64,000 nt of DNA. Source: Ectopseudomonas chengduensis (GTDB lineage: Bacteria; Pseudomonadota; Gammaproteobacteria; Pseudomonadales; Pseudomonadaceae). The translations under genes were made by a program, and so were the position numbers. This document shows, one piece after another, positions 17,497 to 27,371 of this stretch (within the stretch, counting starts at the first letter, position 1; the number at the start of each line of letters is the position of its first letter). The stretch lies in the NCBI RefSeq assembly GCF_900102635.1, contig NZ_FMZQ01000001.1, forward strand, positions 310,001 through 374,000. The letters are read 5' to 3'. The notes beneath the pieces are model-generated. The model had not been told where the DNA came from. It did no database searches and saw only the letters and a program-made list of their open reading frames with translations.

Positions 17497-18372
17497 TCAC
17501 CCCTCATTGTCGAGCAGTTCGAATGCCGTCAGGCGGTCGATCCCCTGGCCCATGAACAGGTTGAAGGGCCGGCCAACTTCTACCGCGAGGTCGGCACAGC
17601 GCTCGTGATAGCCGTCGCCCAGCAGCGTGTTCTGCCCGATCAGCACGTATTTGCCCATGCTGCCGATCTCGAATACCAGTTTCTTGATGGGGCTGGTCAG
17701 GTAGTCATCGTTGTCGATGATCACCTCTACCTGACGTTCGTCCACGGCCTTTTGCAACTGCGGATCGCTGAAGCGCAGCCTGGCTGGAATGCGTACGTTC
17801 TCCGAGTCCAGCGCGATCTCGCCCATGCTGCCCGGATGCTCTTCATCGCCCCAGTTTCGGGCGCGTTGAAAACTCAGCGCGGGCAGTTGCTCATTCAGCT
17901 TCACCTCGATACGGCAGAACACTTCCTCCAATGAAGAAGGCCGGCCGAACGCGCTGAGGTTCTCTTGCTTGACCATGAAAGGCTGGCCCTGGGCGGTGAA
18001 CGAGGTGCGCAGCGGCATCGGCAGCTCGCCTTCGATGCCGGTGATCTCGAGGGTGGCCGGCCAGTGTTCTCGGGCCTGCAGGATCGGAGTGAAACGCGCG
18101 GTCAGGGCTTCACGCTGCACAGGCTCCAGTGGCTCGGACTGCAGCCTGACCATGAGCGCCTGTTCATCACCATCGACCAGGCTGTAACGCAGATGGCCCG
18201 GACGATAACCCAGCTCCTGGAAGAGCCGCTGCAGGCTATCGAGATAGGTGCCTTTTATGCCGGCGCCTTCACGAATGGATTCGTCGAATCGCAGTTTGAC
18301 CTGGGGCTCTTGTCCGCAGGCGGCGAGTAGCAGGCAAGCGGGCAGCAACGCGGTACGCAGCAGGGATCGCAT
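17497..18372 (-). CDS. Putative lipoprotein of unknown function
   Basis: A 291-residue product with a lipobox signal peptide (RTALLPACLLLAACG, Cys at about 19), so probably a membrane-anchored periplasmic lipoprotein. The mature part has no family I can name; the pattern LRFDESIREGAGIKGTYLDSLQRLFQELGY and the C-terminal KKLVFEIGSMGKYVLIGQNTLLGDGYH suggest a mixed alpha/beta fold. ATG 18372 is preceded by AAGGAAG. The open frame continues 110 codons upstream but without lipoprotein logic. Confidence 0.75.
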   Translation of the reverse strand: MRSLLRTALLPACLLLAACGQEPQVKLRFDESIREGAGIKGTYLDSLQRLFQELGYRPGHLRYSLVDGDEQALMVRLQSEPLEPVQREALTARFTPILQAREHWPATLEITGIEGELPMPLRTSFTAQGQPFMVKQENLSAFGRPSSLEEVFCRIEVKLNEQLPALSFQRARNWGDEEHPGSMGEIALDSENVRIPARLRFSDPQLQKAVDERQVEVIIDNDDYLTSPIKKLVFEIGSMGKYVLIGQNTLLGDGYHERCADLAVEVGRPFNLFMGQGIDRLTAFELLDNEG

Positions 18373-18529
18373 AGGATTTCTTCCTTGAAAACGGCAGCGG
18401 ACTTTAGCACGCCCAAACTCTGGCTGACCTTGCGCCAGTACACGACGCAGGCCTGAACGCATCGGGATGTGAAAAGTGCAAGGCATGTTTTTTGCGTTCT
18501 TTTGCGCATCTGCACCGACGGAACGCATC

Positions 18530-19522
18530 ATGCTGCACGCCCCACTGACCACCCTGCATGTGGTTTCCCTGATCCTCCAGCGCTTCGCCGAGCAGCCCGA
18601 ACTACGCCCGCAATTGCTGGCTGGGAGCGGCATTGGTGCGGCTGATCTGGACAATGCCGACGCGCGCATCACCCGGGTGCAGGAGCTGCAGGTGTGCGCC
18701 AATGCCCTGGCCTTGCGTGCTGACCTGGGGCTCGACCTGGGGCGCAGCCTGCATGTTTCCTCCTATGGGCTGCTGGGTTACGCCGCGCTCTCGGCTGCCA
18801 CCTTTGGTGACGCCTGGCGTCTGTTGCTGCAGTACCCGGCGCTACTCGGCACCTATTTTCGCCTCGACATGCAGGTGGAAGGTGAGCTGGCCTGGATCTG
18901 CGCCAGCGGTTACCGCGATGCCGAGGCACTGGAAGTCTTCAACGTGGAGATGTGCCTGGCCTCGCTGAAGCTGATCGGTGACGAACTGCTACGCCAGCCG
19001 CTGTCATTGGAAGGCGCCGAGTTCACCTACGCTCGGCCAGACTACGTCTCGCGCTATGCGCAGAGCTTTCCCTGCCCGCTGCGTTTCTCGGCACAGCGCA
19101 ATGCCTTCGCCTTTCCCGCCGCGTTGCTGGAGCGCCGGCTGCCGCTGGCCGACAGCGTGACCCACGGCGACATGGTGGAACGCTGCCGCCGTCTGAACGC
19201 CGAGTTCAGCAGCCGCCAGGCCTGGCTGGAGCGGGTGCGCCAGTTGCTCGCCGCGCAGTTGGCCGAGCCGCCGGGGCTGGAGAACCTGGCGCAGCAGATG
19301 CATTGCTCGCCGCGTACCCTGCGCCGTCACCTGCAGGAGTTGGGCACCAGCTACCAGGGCTTGCTCGACGAGCTGCGCTTCGAGCGCGCCAAGGCGCTGC
19401 TCAGCGAGGAGCAATGGCCGGTGTATCGCATCGCCGAGGTGCTCGGCTTCAGCGAGACGGCCAGTTTTCGCCATGCTTTCCAACGCTGGAGCGGCGTGCC
19501 GCCAAGCCGCTTTCGCGCCTGA
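18530..19522 (+). CDS. AraC/XylS family transcriptional regulator
   Basis: A 330-residue regulator. The N-terminal two-thirds resembles the arabinose-binding-like sensor of the OruR/ArgR-type AraC subgroup (LGRSLHVSSYGLLGYAALSAATFGDAW). The C-terminus carries two helix-turn-helix motifs (LENLAQQMHCSPRTLRRHLQ and VYRIAEVLGFSETASFRHAFQRWSG, ending PPSRFR). ATG 18530 starts the sensor domain cleanly; upstream in-frame codons look unstructured. The effector molecule and targets are not evident; it stands alone between convergent and divergent neighbours. Confidence 0.88.
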   Translation: MLHAPLTTLHVVSLILQRFAEQPELRPQLLAGSGIGAADLDNADARITRVQELQVCANALALRADLGLDLGRSLHVSSYGLLGYAALSAATFGDAWRLLLQYPALLGTYFRLDMQVEGELAWICASGYRDAEALEVFNVEMCLASLKLIGDELLRQPLSLEGAEFTYARPDYVSRYAQSFPCPLRFSAQRNAFAFPAALLERRLPLADSVTHGDMVERCRRLNAEFSSRQAWLERVRQLLAAQLAEPPGLENLAQQMHCSPRTLRRHLQELGTSYQGLLDELRFERAKALLSEEQWPVYRIAEVLGFSETASFRHAFQRWSGVPPSRFRA

Positions 19523-19537
19523 GACGAGCGATGGCAT

Positions 19538-19603
19538 TCGCGGCTGAAGCCGCTCCTACAAGAGCGGCAACTCACACCTCCGTAGGAGCGGCTTTAGCCG
19601 CGA
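19538..19603. repeat. REP-like inverted pair (family A)
   Basis: Two 22-base units in opposite orientation at 19538-19559 and 19582-19603, with core GCGGCTGAAGCCGCTCCTAC and one internal difference. They sit between convergent AraC and sulfatase genes. The same pair recurs at 26359-26419. This is the common Pseudomonas REP (BIME-like) type. Confidence 0.85.
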
Positions 19604-19641
19604 TAAAAGCTCGCCGCTGAAGCGCCTCCCACAGGTATCGC

Positions 19642-21678
19642 TCATTCCTCCGCCTGCACGTTGCGGTACATCTGCAGCCGCGCTGCTTCATGCAAGCCAC
19701 GGCTCAGCGCCAGCAGGCGCTGGAACTCTTGCGGGTGGCGCTCGGCGACGTTATCGCGCGGCGTCGGCGAGCGCAGGTCGTGCAGGGTCGGCGAGCTGCC
19801 GTCGTGCTGCATCTGCACGAGGAAGTCACGGCTCACCGCGCCGATCACCGGGAAGGTGCCTTCCTGCAGCACGAGCGGCACCACGCGTTCGCCTTCCGGC
19901 GCAGGTAATTGCAGATCGCGACCGAGGCCACCGTTGTCGAAGGGCACGCCGACCAGCCCGGCAACGGTCGGTAGCAGGTCGGCCAGGCCCACGGCTTCGT
20001 CGAACTCGCGCGGCGCCAACCATTTCGGTGCATGAATCAGCAGCGGCACGTTGTTGCTCTCCAGCCCCAGTTGCTCGAAGGCTGGCGCCATGTGCGGGAT
20101 CTGGCTGATGCGGGTGTTGTGGTCGCCGAAGAAGACGAAAATGGTGTCGTCGTAAAAACCCTGCTCCTTGGCCAGCTCCATCAGGCGGCCGATATTGAAA
20201 TCCAGCAGACGCACCGCGTTGTACTGCTCGACGCTGCGCGAGCCGGCCTGCTGCACCTGCTCCAGCGGCAGGTCGAGCGCCTCGAAGCCGTCGTTGTCCT
20301 TGGGGATGGTGAAGGGCCGGTGGTTGCCAGAGGTTTGCAGGTAGGCGAAGAACGGCTTGTCCTTTGGCAGTGCGCCGAGAATCTGCGAACTCTCCTTGAA
20401 GAAATCCAGGTCGGAGATACCCCACACGTCCACCTGCGGCGACTGCCAGTGGCGTTCCTCATAGAGTTGCACGCCGTCGATACTCTGGCGGATCAGCGCA
20501 TTGATGTTGGCCCAGCCGGCGTTGCCGCCGATCATGTAGAACTTCTCGTAGCCTGGCAGGGCGTTGATCAGCGTGCGTTGACGGGCGATCAGCGGGTTGC
20601 GCGTCGCCGTCTCCTGGCGTGATACATCGGGGATACCGGTGATGCTCGCCCACACCGTCTTGGCGGTGCCGGTGACCGGCACGTAGAAGTGGCGGAAGAA
20701 CCAGCTCTCCTTAGCCAGACGATCCAGATTCGGCGTCGGGTTCAGCGGGTTGCCATAGGCGCCCACGGCGCTGGTGCCGAGGGATTCGAGCATGACGAAG
20801 ACCACGTTGGGCGGGCGCTCGGCCTGGATGCGGTGCGCCTGCAGCGGCTGGTGGCGGAAGAAGTTCAGCGCCTGCGCATCGCGCTCGCTGACCCCCAGGT
20901 AATCGGCCACCACCTGGTAATGCTCGCGCGTGGCGGCCTCGTCGAAGGCGGCGGGTTCGAGCTTGAGGGTGTCGAAGAGAAACAGCGCCGGATTGATCCC
21001 AAGCGCGCCGATCTGGCTGTTGCCGCTGTAGAAGGCGTCGCTCCAGCGCAGCGGCACCGGGTTCTCCAGGTTCAGCGCGCTGGCGCGGCCGAGCAGGCCG
21101 AAGAAGACCAGCACGCCCACCACCGCCGCACCGCCGATTGCCGGCAACACGCCGACTCGTTGTGCTTGCGGTCGATCCAGGGTGACGCGCTCCAGGCGCA
21201 GCAGCGCCCAGGCCCACAGCGCCACACCCGCCAGCCAAGCCAGGGTTATCCACAGCACCGGGTAGGTCTGCCAGAGCATGCCGGCGGAGATCTGCGCATC
21301 ACCGGCAAAGCGCAACACCGTGGCGTTGAGGCGCACGCCCAGGTAGGCGTAGTGGCCGAAGTCGATGATGTAGAGCAGGCCTAGCGCGGCCACGGCCAGC
21401 AGCAGATAGCCGCGCAGCAGCCAGCGCACCGCGCGAAAGCGCGCCAGGCGCAGCCTGGGCAAGGCCAGCAGGATGCCTGCCGGCAGCATCAGCAGCAGGG
21501 CCAGGCGCAGGTCGAAGCGCAGGCCGATGCCGAGCGTGGGCAGCACATCCGGTTCGCTGATGCTTTCGACAGCGGAAAAGCCCAGCAGAAACAGCCCGCG
21601 CAGGGCGGCGAAGAGTACGAACAGCAGCGCCGTCAGGCCTGCCAGGTAATGCAGGCGGCGTGATTTCAGCCAGCTCAT
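19642..21678 (-). CDS. LtaS-like membrane sulfatase / phosphoglycerol-type transferase
   Basis: A 678-residue alkaline-phosphatase-superfamily protein with about five N-terminal membrane helices (residues 1-180) and a periplasmic sulfatase domain. Motifs: VVFVMLESLGTSAVGAYGN (metal site), nucleophile Thr in VTGTAKTVWASITG, GGNAGWAN and FFGDHNTRIS (metal). The family transfers or removes phospho- or sulfo-groups on envelope glycopolymers or lipids, such as phosphoglycerol or phosphoethanolamine; the substrate here is unknown. ATG 21678 follows AAGGAA and overlaps the stop of the upstream membrane-protein gene, so it is the last gene of a four-gene operon. Confidence 0.87.
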   Translation of the reverse strand: MSWLKSRRLHYLAGLTALLFVLFAALRGLFLLGFSAVESISEPDVLPTLGIGLRFDLRLALLLMLPAGILLALPRLRLARFRAVRWLLRGYLLLAVAALGLLYIIDFGHYAYLGVRLNATVLRFAGDAQISAGMLWQTYPVLWITLAWLAGVALWAWALLRLERVTLDRPQAQRVGVLPAIGGAAVVGVLVFFGLLGRASALNLENPVPLRWSDAFYSGNSQIGALGINPALFLFDTLKLEPAAFDEAATREHYQVVADYLGVSERDAQALNFFRHQPLQAHRIQAERPPNVVFVMLESLGTSAVGAYGNPLNPTPNLDRLAKESWFFRHFYVPVTGTAKTVWASITGIPDVSRQETATRNPLIARQRTLINALPGYEKFYMIGGNAGWANINALIRQSIDGVQLYEERHWQSPQVDVWGISDLDFFKESSQILGALPKDKPFFAYLQTSGNHRPFTIPKDNDGFEALDLPLEQVQQAGSRSVEQYNAVRLLDFNIGRLMELAKEQGFYDDTIFVFFGDHNTRISQIPHMAPAFEQLGLESNNVPLLIHAPKWLAPREFDEAVGLADLLPTVAGLVGVPFDNGGLGRDLQLPAPEGERVVPLVLQEGTFPVIGAVSRDFLVQMQHDGSSPTLHDLRSPTPRDNVAERHPQEFQRLLALSRGLHEAARLQMYRNVQAEE

Positions 21679-22265
21679 GCGAGTTTCCTTGTCGGTCGGG
21701 CCAGCAGCCAGCGCACAGCGGCGCTCAGCAACGCGCCCAGGCTGTAGAGGGCCAGGTAGGGGTCGATCAGGTAATCCCAGTAGTTTTCCGAGGCGCCCAG
21801 GCGCAGGGCGAAGGCCAGGGTCGCCAACACCAATGTCAGTGCGCCGAGCCAGCTGCGTTGGAGGATCAGCACCGCGCACAACAGGCCCAGCACCAACAAC
21901 ATGGGCCGGGGTTCGAAGCCCAGCTGGTACGGGTCGGCATAGCTCAGGCCCAACGCCGCCGGGTAGAGCAGCACGGCCAGGCCGGCGAACAGCGCCAGGC
22001 TGGCCAGGCGATCACGGGCACCGGCGTGCGACAGGCCAAAACGGCATAGCGTCGCCCAGCCAAGCAGCACCAGGCTGGCCACCGACAGGTCGCCGATATA
22101 AGTGCGCAACTGCAGTGCCAGGCTGATGCCTTGGACCGGCACCAGGCTGAGCAGCAGGCAACCCGCCAGCAGGATGCCGCGCTGCGTCGCAGTGCGCGTC
22201 AGGCGCGCGAAGATCAGGAATGCGAGCAGGGTGAAGGCCAGATGCGGCAGCCAGAAATCAGTCAT
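21675..22265 (-). CDS. Multi-pass membrane protein of unknown function
   Basis: A 196-residue, very Leu/Ala-rich protein with about six predicted membrane helices and few charged residues, ending in a basic tail (RPTRKLA). I do not recognise a family. It overlaps the upstream sialidase-like gene by 8 bases and the downstream sulfatase by 4, so it is surely co-translated with both. It may be a membrane partner of the sulfatase or a transporter component, which is inference. Confidence 0.8.
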   Translation of the reverse strand: MTDFWLPHLAFTLLAFLIFARLTRTATQRGILLAGCLLLSLVPVQGISLALQLRTYIGDLSVASLVLLGWATLCRFGLSHAGARDRLASLALFAGLAVLLYPAALGLSYADPYQLGFEPRPMLLVLGLLCAVLILQRSWLGALTLVLATLAFALRLGASENYWDYLIDPYLALYSLGALLSAAVRWLLARPTRKLA

Positions 22266-23535
22266 GTGGGCGGCGCTCCGAGAGCCAGGCCTCGTTGAAG
22301 CTCAGGTGCTTGATGAACATGTCGTTCCACGAATACACCAGGTGGTAGGCGCCTTCGCGGTCACGAGTGAAGTAGGGATATTCGTAATCGAAGGTGCAGC
22401 CCTCGGCGCTGCACATGCGCGCGCTCACTCGTTCGAGGAACTGCGCCTGCTGCTCCGGCTTGCCGCCGCTGGCGCGGAATTTTTCACTGACCACGGCCGG
22501 GAATTCGTCTTGCGCAATCGGTTCGCCCCAGGGGTTGGGGCTTTCGTCGAGCTCGCCGAGAGTGCGCCAGTTGGCCAGGTTGGCGTCGGTGGCATAAAGG
22601 GTCAGGCGAAAGCGCCCGTCTTCGAGGTCGTTCATCGCCACCAGCAAGCTGCCGTCCGGGCGACCGACCGCCGCCAGGGACGAGTTGGGGTTGCTCGGCT
22701 CCACCGGCTGCGGATGGCTCCAGCTGCGCCCGGCATCCTCGCTGTAGCTGGCCAGCACGCGGTGATGCTCCTCGCCGGCATAGCGCAAAAGGGCCACGGC
22801 GCGGCGTTCGTCCAGCGCCACCACGGTCGGTTGCAGAGAATCTCGCCCCTTGCCGATGCGGTACTTGCCCAGCACTTCGCCGTTCGCGCTCAGGTGCAGG
22901 TACTCGGGAAACTTGCCGAGAAACTCGTGATACACCGGCAGGCCGATGCTGCCGTCGGTGTGGAACACCGGCGCGGCGCGCACCAGGGTGCTGATGTTGA
23001 GAAAGGGGCTGGTGACCAGTTGCCGGGGCGCCGACCAGGTGTCGCCGAGGTCGTCAGAAACCATGGCATTGACCGCGCTGCCGGCCCAGCCGCCGAGCGA
23101 CACCGAGACGTAGAACAACCACAGGCGGTTGTCCGGCGCCAGGCTGATCACCGGATTGCCCAGCTTGCGGATGTGCTTGCCGACCGCGCGCTGGGTCGAC
23201 TCGCGGCTGGCCAGCACACGCTCGGCGCTCCACTGGCCGCTGCTGGCATCGAAGCGCGCGGCGCGGATCTGTACGTCGGCGGCGCCTTCGCGAGTACCGG
23301 CGAACCAGGCTGCCATCAGATCGCCGCCGGGCAAGCCGGTGATCGAGGCGGAATGGACGAAATCCTCCAGATCGGAGGAGGCGAAGTGCGCGGCCATGGC
23401 CGGTGACGCATCGGCTGGCGCCGTTAGCTGGCTGGCGAAGGGCGCCAGCGCGTGTGGGCCAGCGCCGAACCAGGCGCAGGCGAACACCGTGGCAGCGCCC
23501 AGCAGCAGGGCGCATGTCTTGAGGGTCGAGGTCAT
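22258..23535 (-). CDS. BNR-repeat sialidase-like exported protein
   Basis: A 425-residue protein with an N-terminal signal or anchor segment (TCALLLGAATVFACAWFGAG) and a six-bladed-propeller sialidase-like pattern. Asp-box repeats are visible as SDDLGDTWSAP and SEDAGRSWSHP, with GDLMAAWFAGTREG, GKHIRKLGNPVISLAP, and GLPVYHEFLGKF. The family includes exo-sialidases and many glycan hydrolases or lyases of unknown target. It lies 10 bases after the PepSY-like gene and overlaps the membrane-protein gene. A role in trimming an envelope or extracellular glycan with the LtaS-like enzyme is inferred. Confidence 0.82.
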   Translation of the reverse strand: MTSTLKTCALLLGAATVFACAWFGAGPHALAPFASQLTAPADASPAMAAHFASSDLEDFVHSASITGLPGGDLMAAWFAGTREGAADVQIRAARFDASSGQWSAERVLASRESTQRAVGKHIRKLGNPVISLAPDNRLWLFYVSVSLGGWAGSAVNAMVSDDLGDTWSAPRQLVTSPFLNISTLVRAAPVFHTDGSIGLPVYHEFLGKFPEYLHLSANGEVLGKYRIGKGRDSLQPTVVALDERRAVALLRYAGEEHHRVLASYSEDAGRSWSHPQPVEPSNPNSSLAAVGRPDGSLLVAMNDLEDGRFRLTLYATDANLANWRTLGELDESPNPWGEPIAQDEFPAVVSEKFRASGGKPEQQAQFLERVSARMCSAEGCTFDYEYPYFTRDREGAYHLVYSWNDMFIKHLSFNEAWLSERRPHD

Positions 23536-23545
23536 GTTCGGTGGT

Positions 23546-23869
23546 TCAGGGGTGTCTGGGCGAAGCCAGGTGCGAGCTGGCGACTTCTTCTACCGGGCGG
23601 GCATCGACCGGGTCGTAGTAGATCTCCAGCTTGCGGCCGTTGGCATCGAAGCCATAGATCTCGTAGCAATTGCCGGGGGTGATGCGGAACTTGGTGATCT
23701 GCACGCCCTGGCGCTTCATCTGCTCGCGGAACTGCGACTCGGGCATCCAGGCGCTGCGGTCTTGCCGAGCGCAGTCGGTATCAGCGAGTGCGGCGCTGGA
23801 TAGTGCAAGCAGTGCGAGCATCGTCAGGGCGCGAACGGGGCGGCGGGCCGGTGTCGACATGCTCGGCAT
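23546..23869 (-). CDS. PepSY-domain-like small exported protein
   Basis: A 107-residue protein with a signal peptide (RALTMLALLALSSAALA) and a single PepSY_2-like unit (FREQMKRQGVQITKFRITPGNCYEIYGFDANGRKLEIYYDPVDARPV). Such small periplasmic PepSY proteins often sit next to two-component systems or envelope-modifying genes. Two Cys remain after cleavage and could pair. First gene of the four-gene operon. A start at the internal ATG 23860 is equally possible. A PmrA-type box lies 64-80 bases upstream. Confidence 0.78.
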   Translation of the reverse strand: MPSMSTPARRPVRALTMLALLALSSAALADTDCARQDRSAWMPESQFREQMKRQGVQITKFRITPGNCYEIYGFDANGRKLEIYYDPVDARPVEEVASSHLASPRHP

Positions 23870-23932
23870 CCTTTGGCGTGGCTGATGGTAAGGGGCTTGG
23901 CCCCAGGCAGGTTGCCACCATCGGCCGCCAGG

Positions 23933-23949
23933 CTTAAGGAAAGCTTAAG
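23933..23949. promoter_or_regulatory. PmrA/BasR-type box between the PepSY operon and the amidohydrolase gene
   Basis: CTTAAG-N5-CTTAAG (23933-23938 and 23944-23949). This is a perfect match to the direct-repeat hexamer pattern YTTAAK-N5-YTTAAK bound by PmrA-like response regulators. Because CTTAAG is palindromic, it can serve either direction. On the plus strand a -10-like TACATT follows 13 bases later (23963-23968). No other >20-base structure was noticed in the 300-base gap 23870-24169. Confidence 0.55.
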
Positions 23950-24169
23950 CATCACGGGTTGTTACATTTACCTGCCGCGGGTGGTGGGGAGATTCATGGC
24001 CTACCCTCCCTGGCGGCGACCCGGCGGGCAGCGTCGCTACGCGCTGTTAAAAAATCGCTCTCGGCCATTTTTTGGCCATTTCGATCCCCTTTTGGCCGTT
24101 GCCAGCGTTCTCGATTCGCTGCCAGCGGGCGAACAATGCAGGCACAACAACGAGCCTGGAGCGCTTTGC

Positions 24170-25198
<1,029 letters not shown>

Positions 25199-25249
25199 TC
25201 GGCGATCAAATCTGCCAAAACAAGAGCAACATTTCAGGGGTGAGAAACG

Positions 25250-26344
25250 ATGAAAGCCATCAAACAGATGCTCGGCGTCGCCCTGTGCAGCGCCACCCTG
25301 CTCAGCGGCGCGGTGCAGGCCAAGGAGCTGCGCGTATACAACTGGGCCGACTACATCCTCCCGGAGGTGCCCAAGGACTTCCAGAAGGAGTCCGGCATCC
25401 AGATCACCTGGGACACCTTCGAGACCAACGAGGCGCTGGAAGCCAAGCTGCTCACCGGCAACTCCGGCTATGACCTGGTGATCCCGTCCAACCAGTTCCT
25501 CGAAACCCAGATCAAGGCCGGCGTATTTGCCCCGTTGGACAAGTCCAAGCTGCCCAACTGGAAGAACCTCGACCCGGTGCTGCTCGGCCTGCTGGAGAAG
25601 AACGACCCGGGCAACCAGTACGGCGTGCCCTACATGTACGGCACCGTGCTGATCGGCTACAACCCGGACAAGGTCAAGGCTGCGCTCGGTGACGACGCGC
25701 CGGTCAACAGCTGGGACCTGGTGTTCAAGCCCGAGTACATGGAGAAGCTCAAATCCTGCGGCGTGGCCATGCTCGACTCGCCCACCGAGATCATCCCCAT
25801 CGCCCTGCACTACCTGGGCCTCGACCCCAACAGCGCCAACCCGGCCGACTACGACAAGGTCACCGAACTGCTGCTCAAGGTGCGCCCCTACGTGGCCTAC
25901 TTCCACTCCGCCAAGTACATGACCGACATCGCCAACGGCGACATCTGCGTGGCCATCGGCTACTCCGGCAGCTTCTACCAGTTCGCCAACCGCGCCAAGG
26001 AAGCCGGCAATGGCGTGACGATCAACTGGCGTCTGCCGAAAGAAGGCGCGCCGATCTGGTTCGACACCTGGGCCATCCCCAAGAGCGCGCAGAACGTCGA
26101 CGAGGCGCATGCCTTCATCAACCACCTGCTCGAACCCAAGGTGATCGCGCCGATCAGCGACTTTCTCGGCTACCCCAACCCCAACGTGCCGGGCATGCAG
26201 CTGGTGGGCGCGGAAATCGCCGACGACCACGACCTGACCCCGACGCCGGAGCTGCAGAAGTCGCTGTACGTGGTGCAGCCGCTGCCGCAGAAGATCGAGC
26301 GGGTGCGTACGCGCGCCTGGACGTCGATCAAGTCGGGTAAGTGA
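25250..26344 (+). CDS. Polyamine ABC transporter periplasmic binding protein (PotF/SpuD type)
   Basis: A 364-residue binding protein with a signal peptide (MLGVALCSATLLSGAVQA) and the PotD/PotF N-terminus KELRVYNWADYILPEVPKDFQKESGIQITWDTFETNEALEAKLL. It continues with the family segments YDLVIPSNQFLETQI and YGTVLIGYN. It should capture putrescine or spermidine, or an acetylated form. No permease genes follow; a REP pair and a convergent LysR gene end the unit. Preceded by AGGGGTGAG. Pairing with the deacetylase suggests uptake followed by deacetylation of acetylpolyamines. Confidence 0.9.
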   Translation: MKAIKQMLGVALCSATLLSGAVQAKELRVYNWADYILPEVPKDFQKESGIQITWDTFETNEALEAKLLTGNSGYDLVIPSNQFLETQIKAGVFAPLDKSKLPNWKNLDPVLLGLLEKNDPGNQYGVPYMYGTVLIGYNPDKVKAALGDDAPVNSWDLVFKPEYMEKLKSCGVAMLDSPTEIIPIALHYLGLDPNSANPADYDKVTELLLKVRPYVAYFHSAKYMTDIANGDICVAIGYSGSFYQFANRAKEAGNGVTINWRLPKEGAPIWFDTWAIPKSAQNVDEAHAFINHLLEPKVIAPISDFLGYPNPNVPGMQLVGAEIADDHDLTPTPELQKSLYVVQPLPQKIERVRTRAWTSIKSGK

Positions 26345-26358
26345 GCGGCCCTGAAAGC

Positions 26359-26419
26359 TCGCGGCTGAAGCCGCTCCTACGGAACACCGCACAAGCTGTA
26401 GGAGCGGCTTCAGCCGCGA
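26359..26419. repeat. REP-like inverted pair (family A, second copy)
   Basis: Units at 26359-26380 and 26398-26419 are exact inverted copies of each other and near-identical to the pair at 19538-19603. They lie between the convergent polyamine-binding and LysR genes. Confidence 0.85.
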
Positions 26420-26439
26420 ATGCCTTACCCGCAGGGCGC

Positions 26440-27345
26440 TCAGCCACCCACCTCCCCCGTCTCCAGCTTGCGCCAGAGCAAACGCACCGCGGCCTTGCGT
26501 ACCAGGGCGCAGCGGTACAGGCGGATTTCCAGGGGGATCTGCCAGTGCTCGCCGCCGCAGATGGCCAGCTCACCGCGGGCCAGTTCGGCGGTGACCGACA
26601 GCCGTGGCACCCAGGCCACGCCCATGCCCTGCAGGGCCATGCTCTTGAGGCTGTCGGCCATGGCGGTTTCGTACACCGTGGTCGAGCGTAGGGCGCGCTG
26701 GCGCAGCAGCAGGTTGACCGAACGGCCGAGAAAGGCGCCAGCGCTGTAGGCCAGCAGAGGCACGCTCTGCCCGCCGTCGAGGTCGAACAGCGGCGCGCCG
26801 GATTCGCTCACCGCGCACACCGGCAACATCGAGGTCGCGCCCAGGTGCAGCGAGGGGAATATTGCCGGGTCCATCTGCAGCGCCGCGTCGGGGTCGTAGT
26901 AGGCAAGGATCAGGTCGCAGGCGCCTTCACGCAGTGAATGCACCGCTTCGCCGACGTTGGTCGCCACCAGGCGGGTGGTCAGGGGCAGGCCTTCGCGGCG
27001 CAGGCGGGCGATCCATTCCGGGAAGAAGCCCAGGGTCAGCGAGTGGGCGGCAGCAATCGACAGCATTTCGCCCTGCTGACCTTCCAGGTTGTGCAGGTGG
27101 CGCACCACTTCGCCGAGCTGCTCGACCAGGCTGCGCGCGGTGACCAGAAACAGCCGGCCGGCCTCGGTGAGTTCGACGGGCGTGCAGGAGCGGTCGACCA
27201 GGGTCAGGCCGAGCATGCCTTCCAGGCTGCGGATGCGTCGGCTGAACGCCGGCTGGGTGACGAAGCGCTTTTCCGCGGCCTGGGAGAAGCTGCGGGTGGC
27301 GGCCAGGACGATAAAGTCCTCCAGCCATTTGGTTTCCAGGTTCAT
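26440..27345 (-). CDS. LysR-family regulator resembling HypT/YjiE
   Basis: A 301-residue LysR regulator. The N-terminus (NLETKWLEDFIVLAATRSFSQAAEKR, then TQPAFSRRIRSLE) closely follows, from memory, E. coli HypT (YjiE), the hypochlorite-responsive regulator activated by Met oxidation, and the length is similar. A Met in ETAMADSLKSMALQGMG lies where HypT has one of its sensing methionines. ATG 27345 is preceded by GGGAG; the longer frame is not expected to be used. It is transcribed away from aspA, with a complex repeat between them, so control of aspA is possible but not shown. Confidence 0.85.
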   Translation of the reverse strand: MNLETKWLEDFIVLAATRSFSQAAEKRFVTQPAFSRRIRSLEGMLGLTLVDRSCTPVELTEAGRLFLVTARSLVEQLGEVVRHLHNLEGQQGEMLSIAAAHSLTLGFFPEWIARLRREGLPLTTRLVATNVGEAVHSLREGACDLILAYYDPDAALQMDPAIFPSLHLGATSMLPVCAVSESGAPLFDLDGGQSVPLLAYSAGAFLGRSVNLLLRQRALRSTTVYETAMADSLKSMALQGMGVAWVPRLSVTAELARGELAICGGEHWQIPLEIRLYRCALVRKAAVRLLWRKLETGEVGG

Positions 27346-27371
27346 CGCAGGCTCCCGAGGCTTGCACGAGG

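Noticed and set aside
23873..24169. Upstream extension of the amidohydrolase frame
   Set aside because: Adds 99 unstructured codons; the start at 24170 gives exact catalytic numbering of the family.
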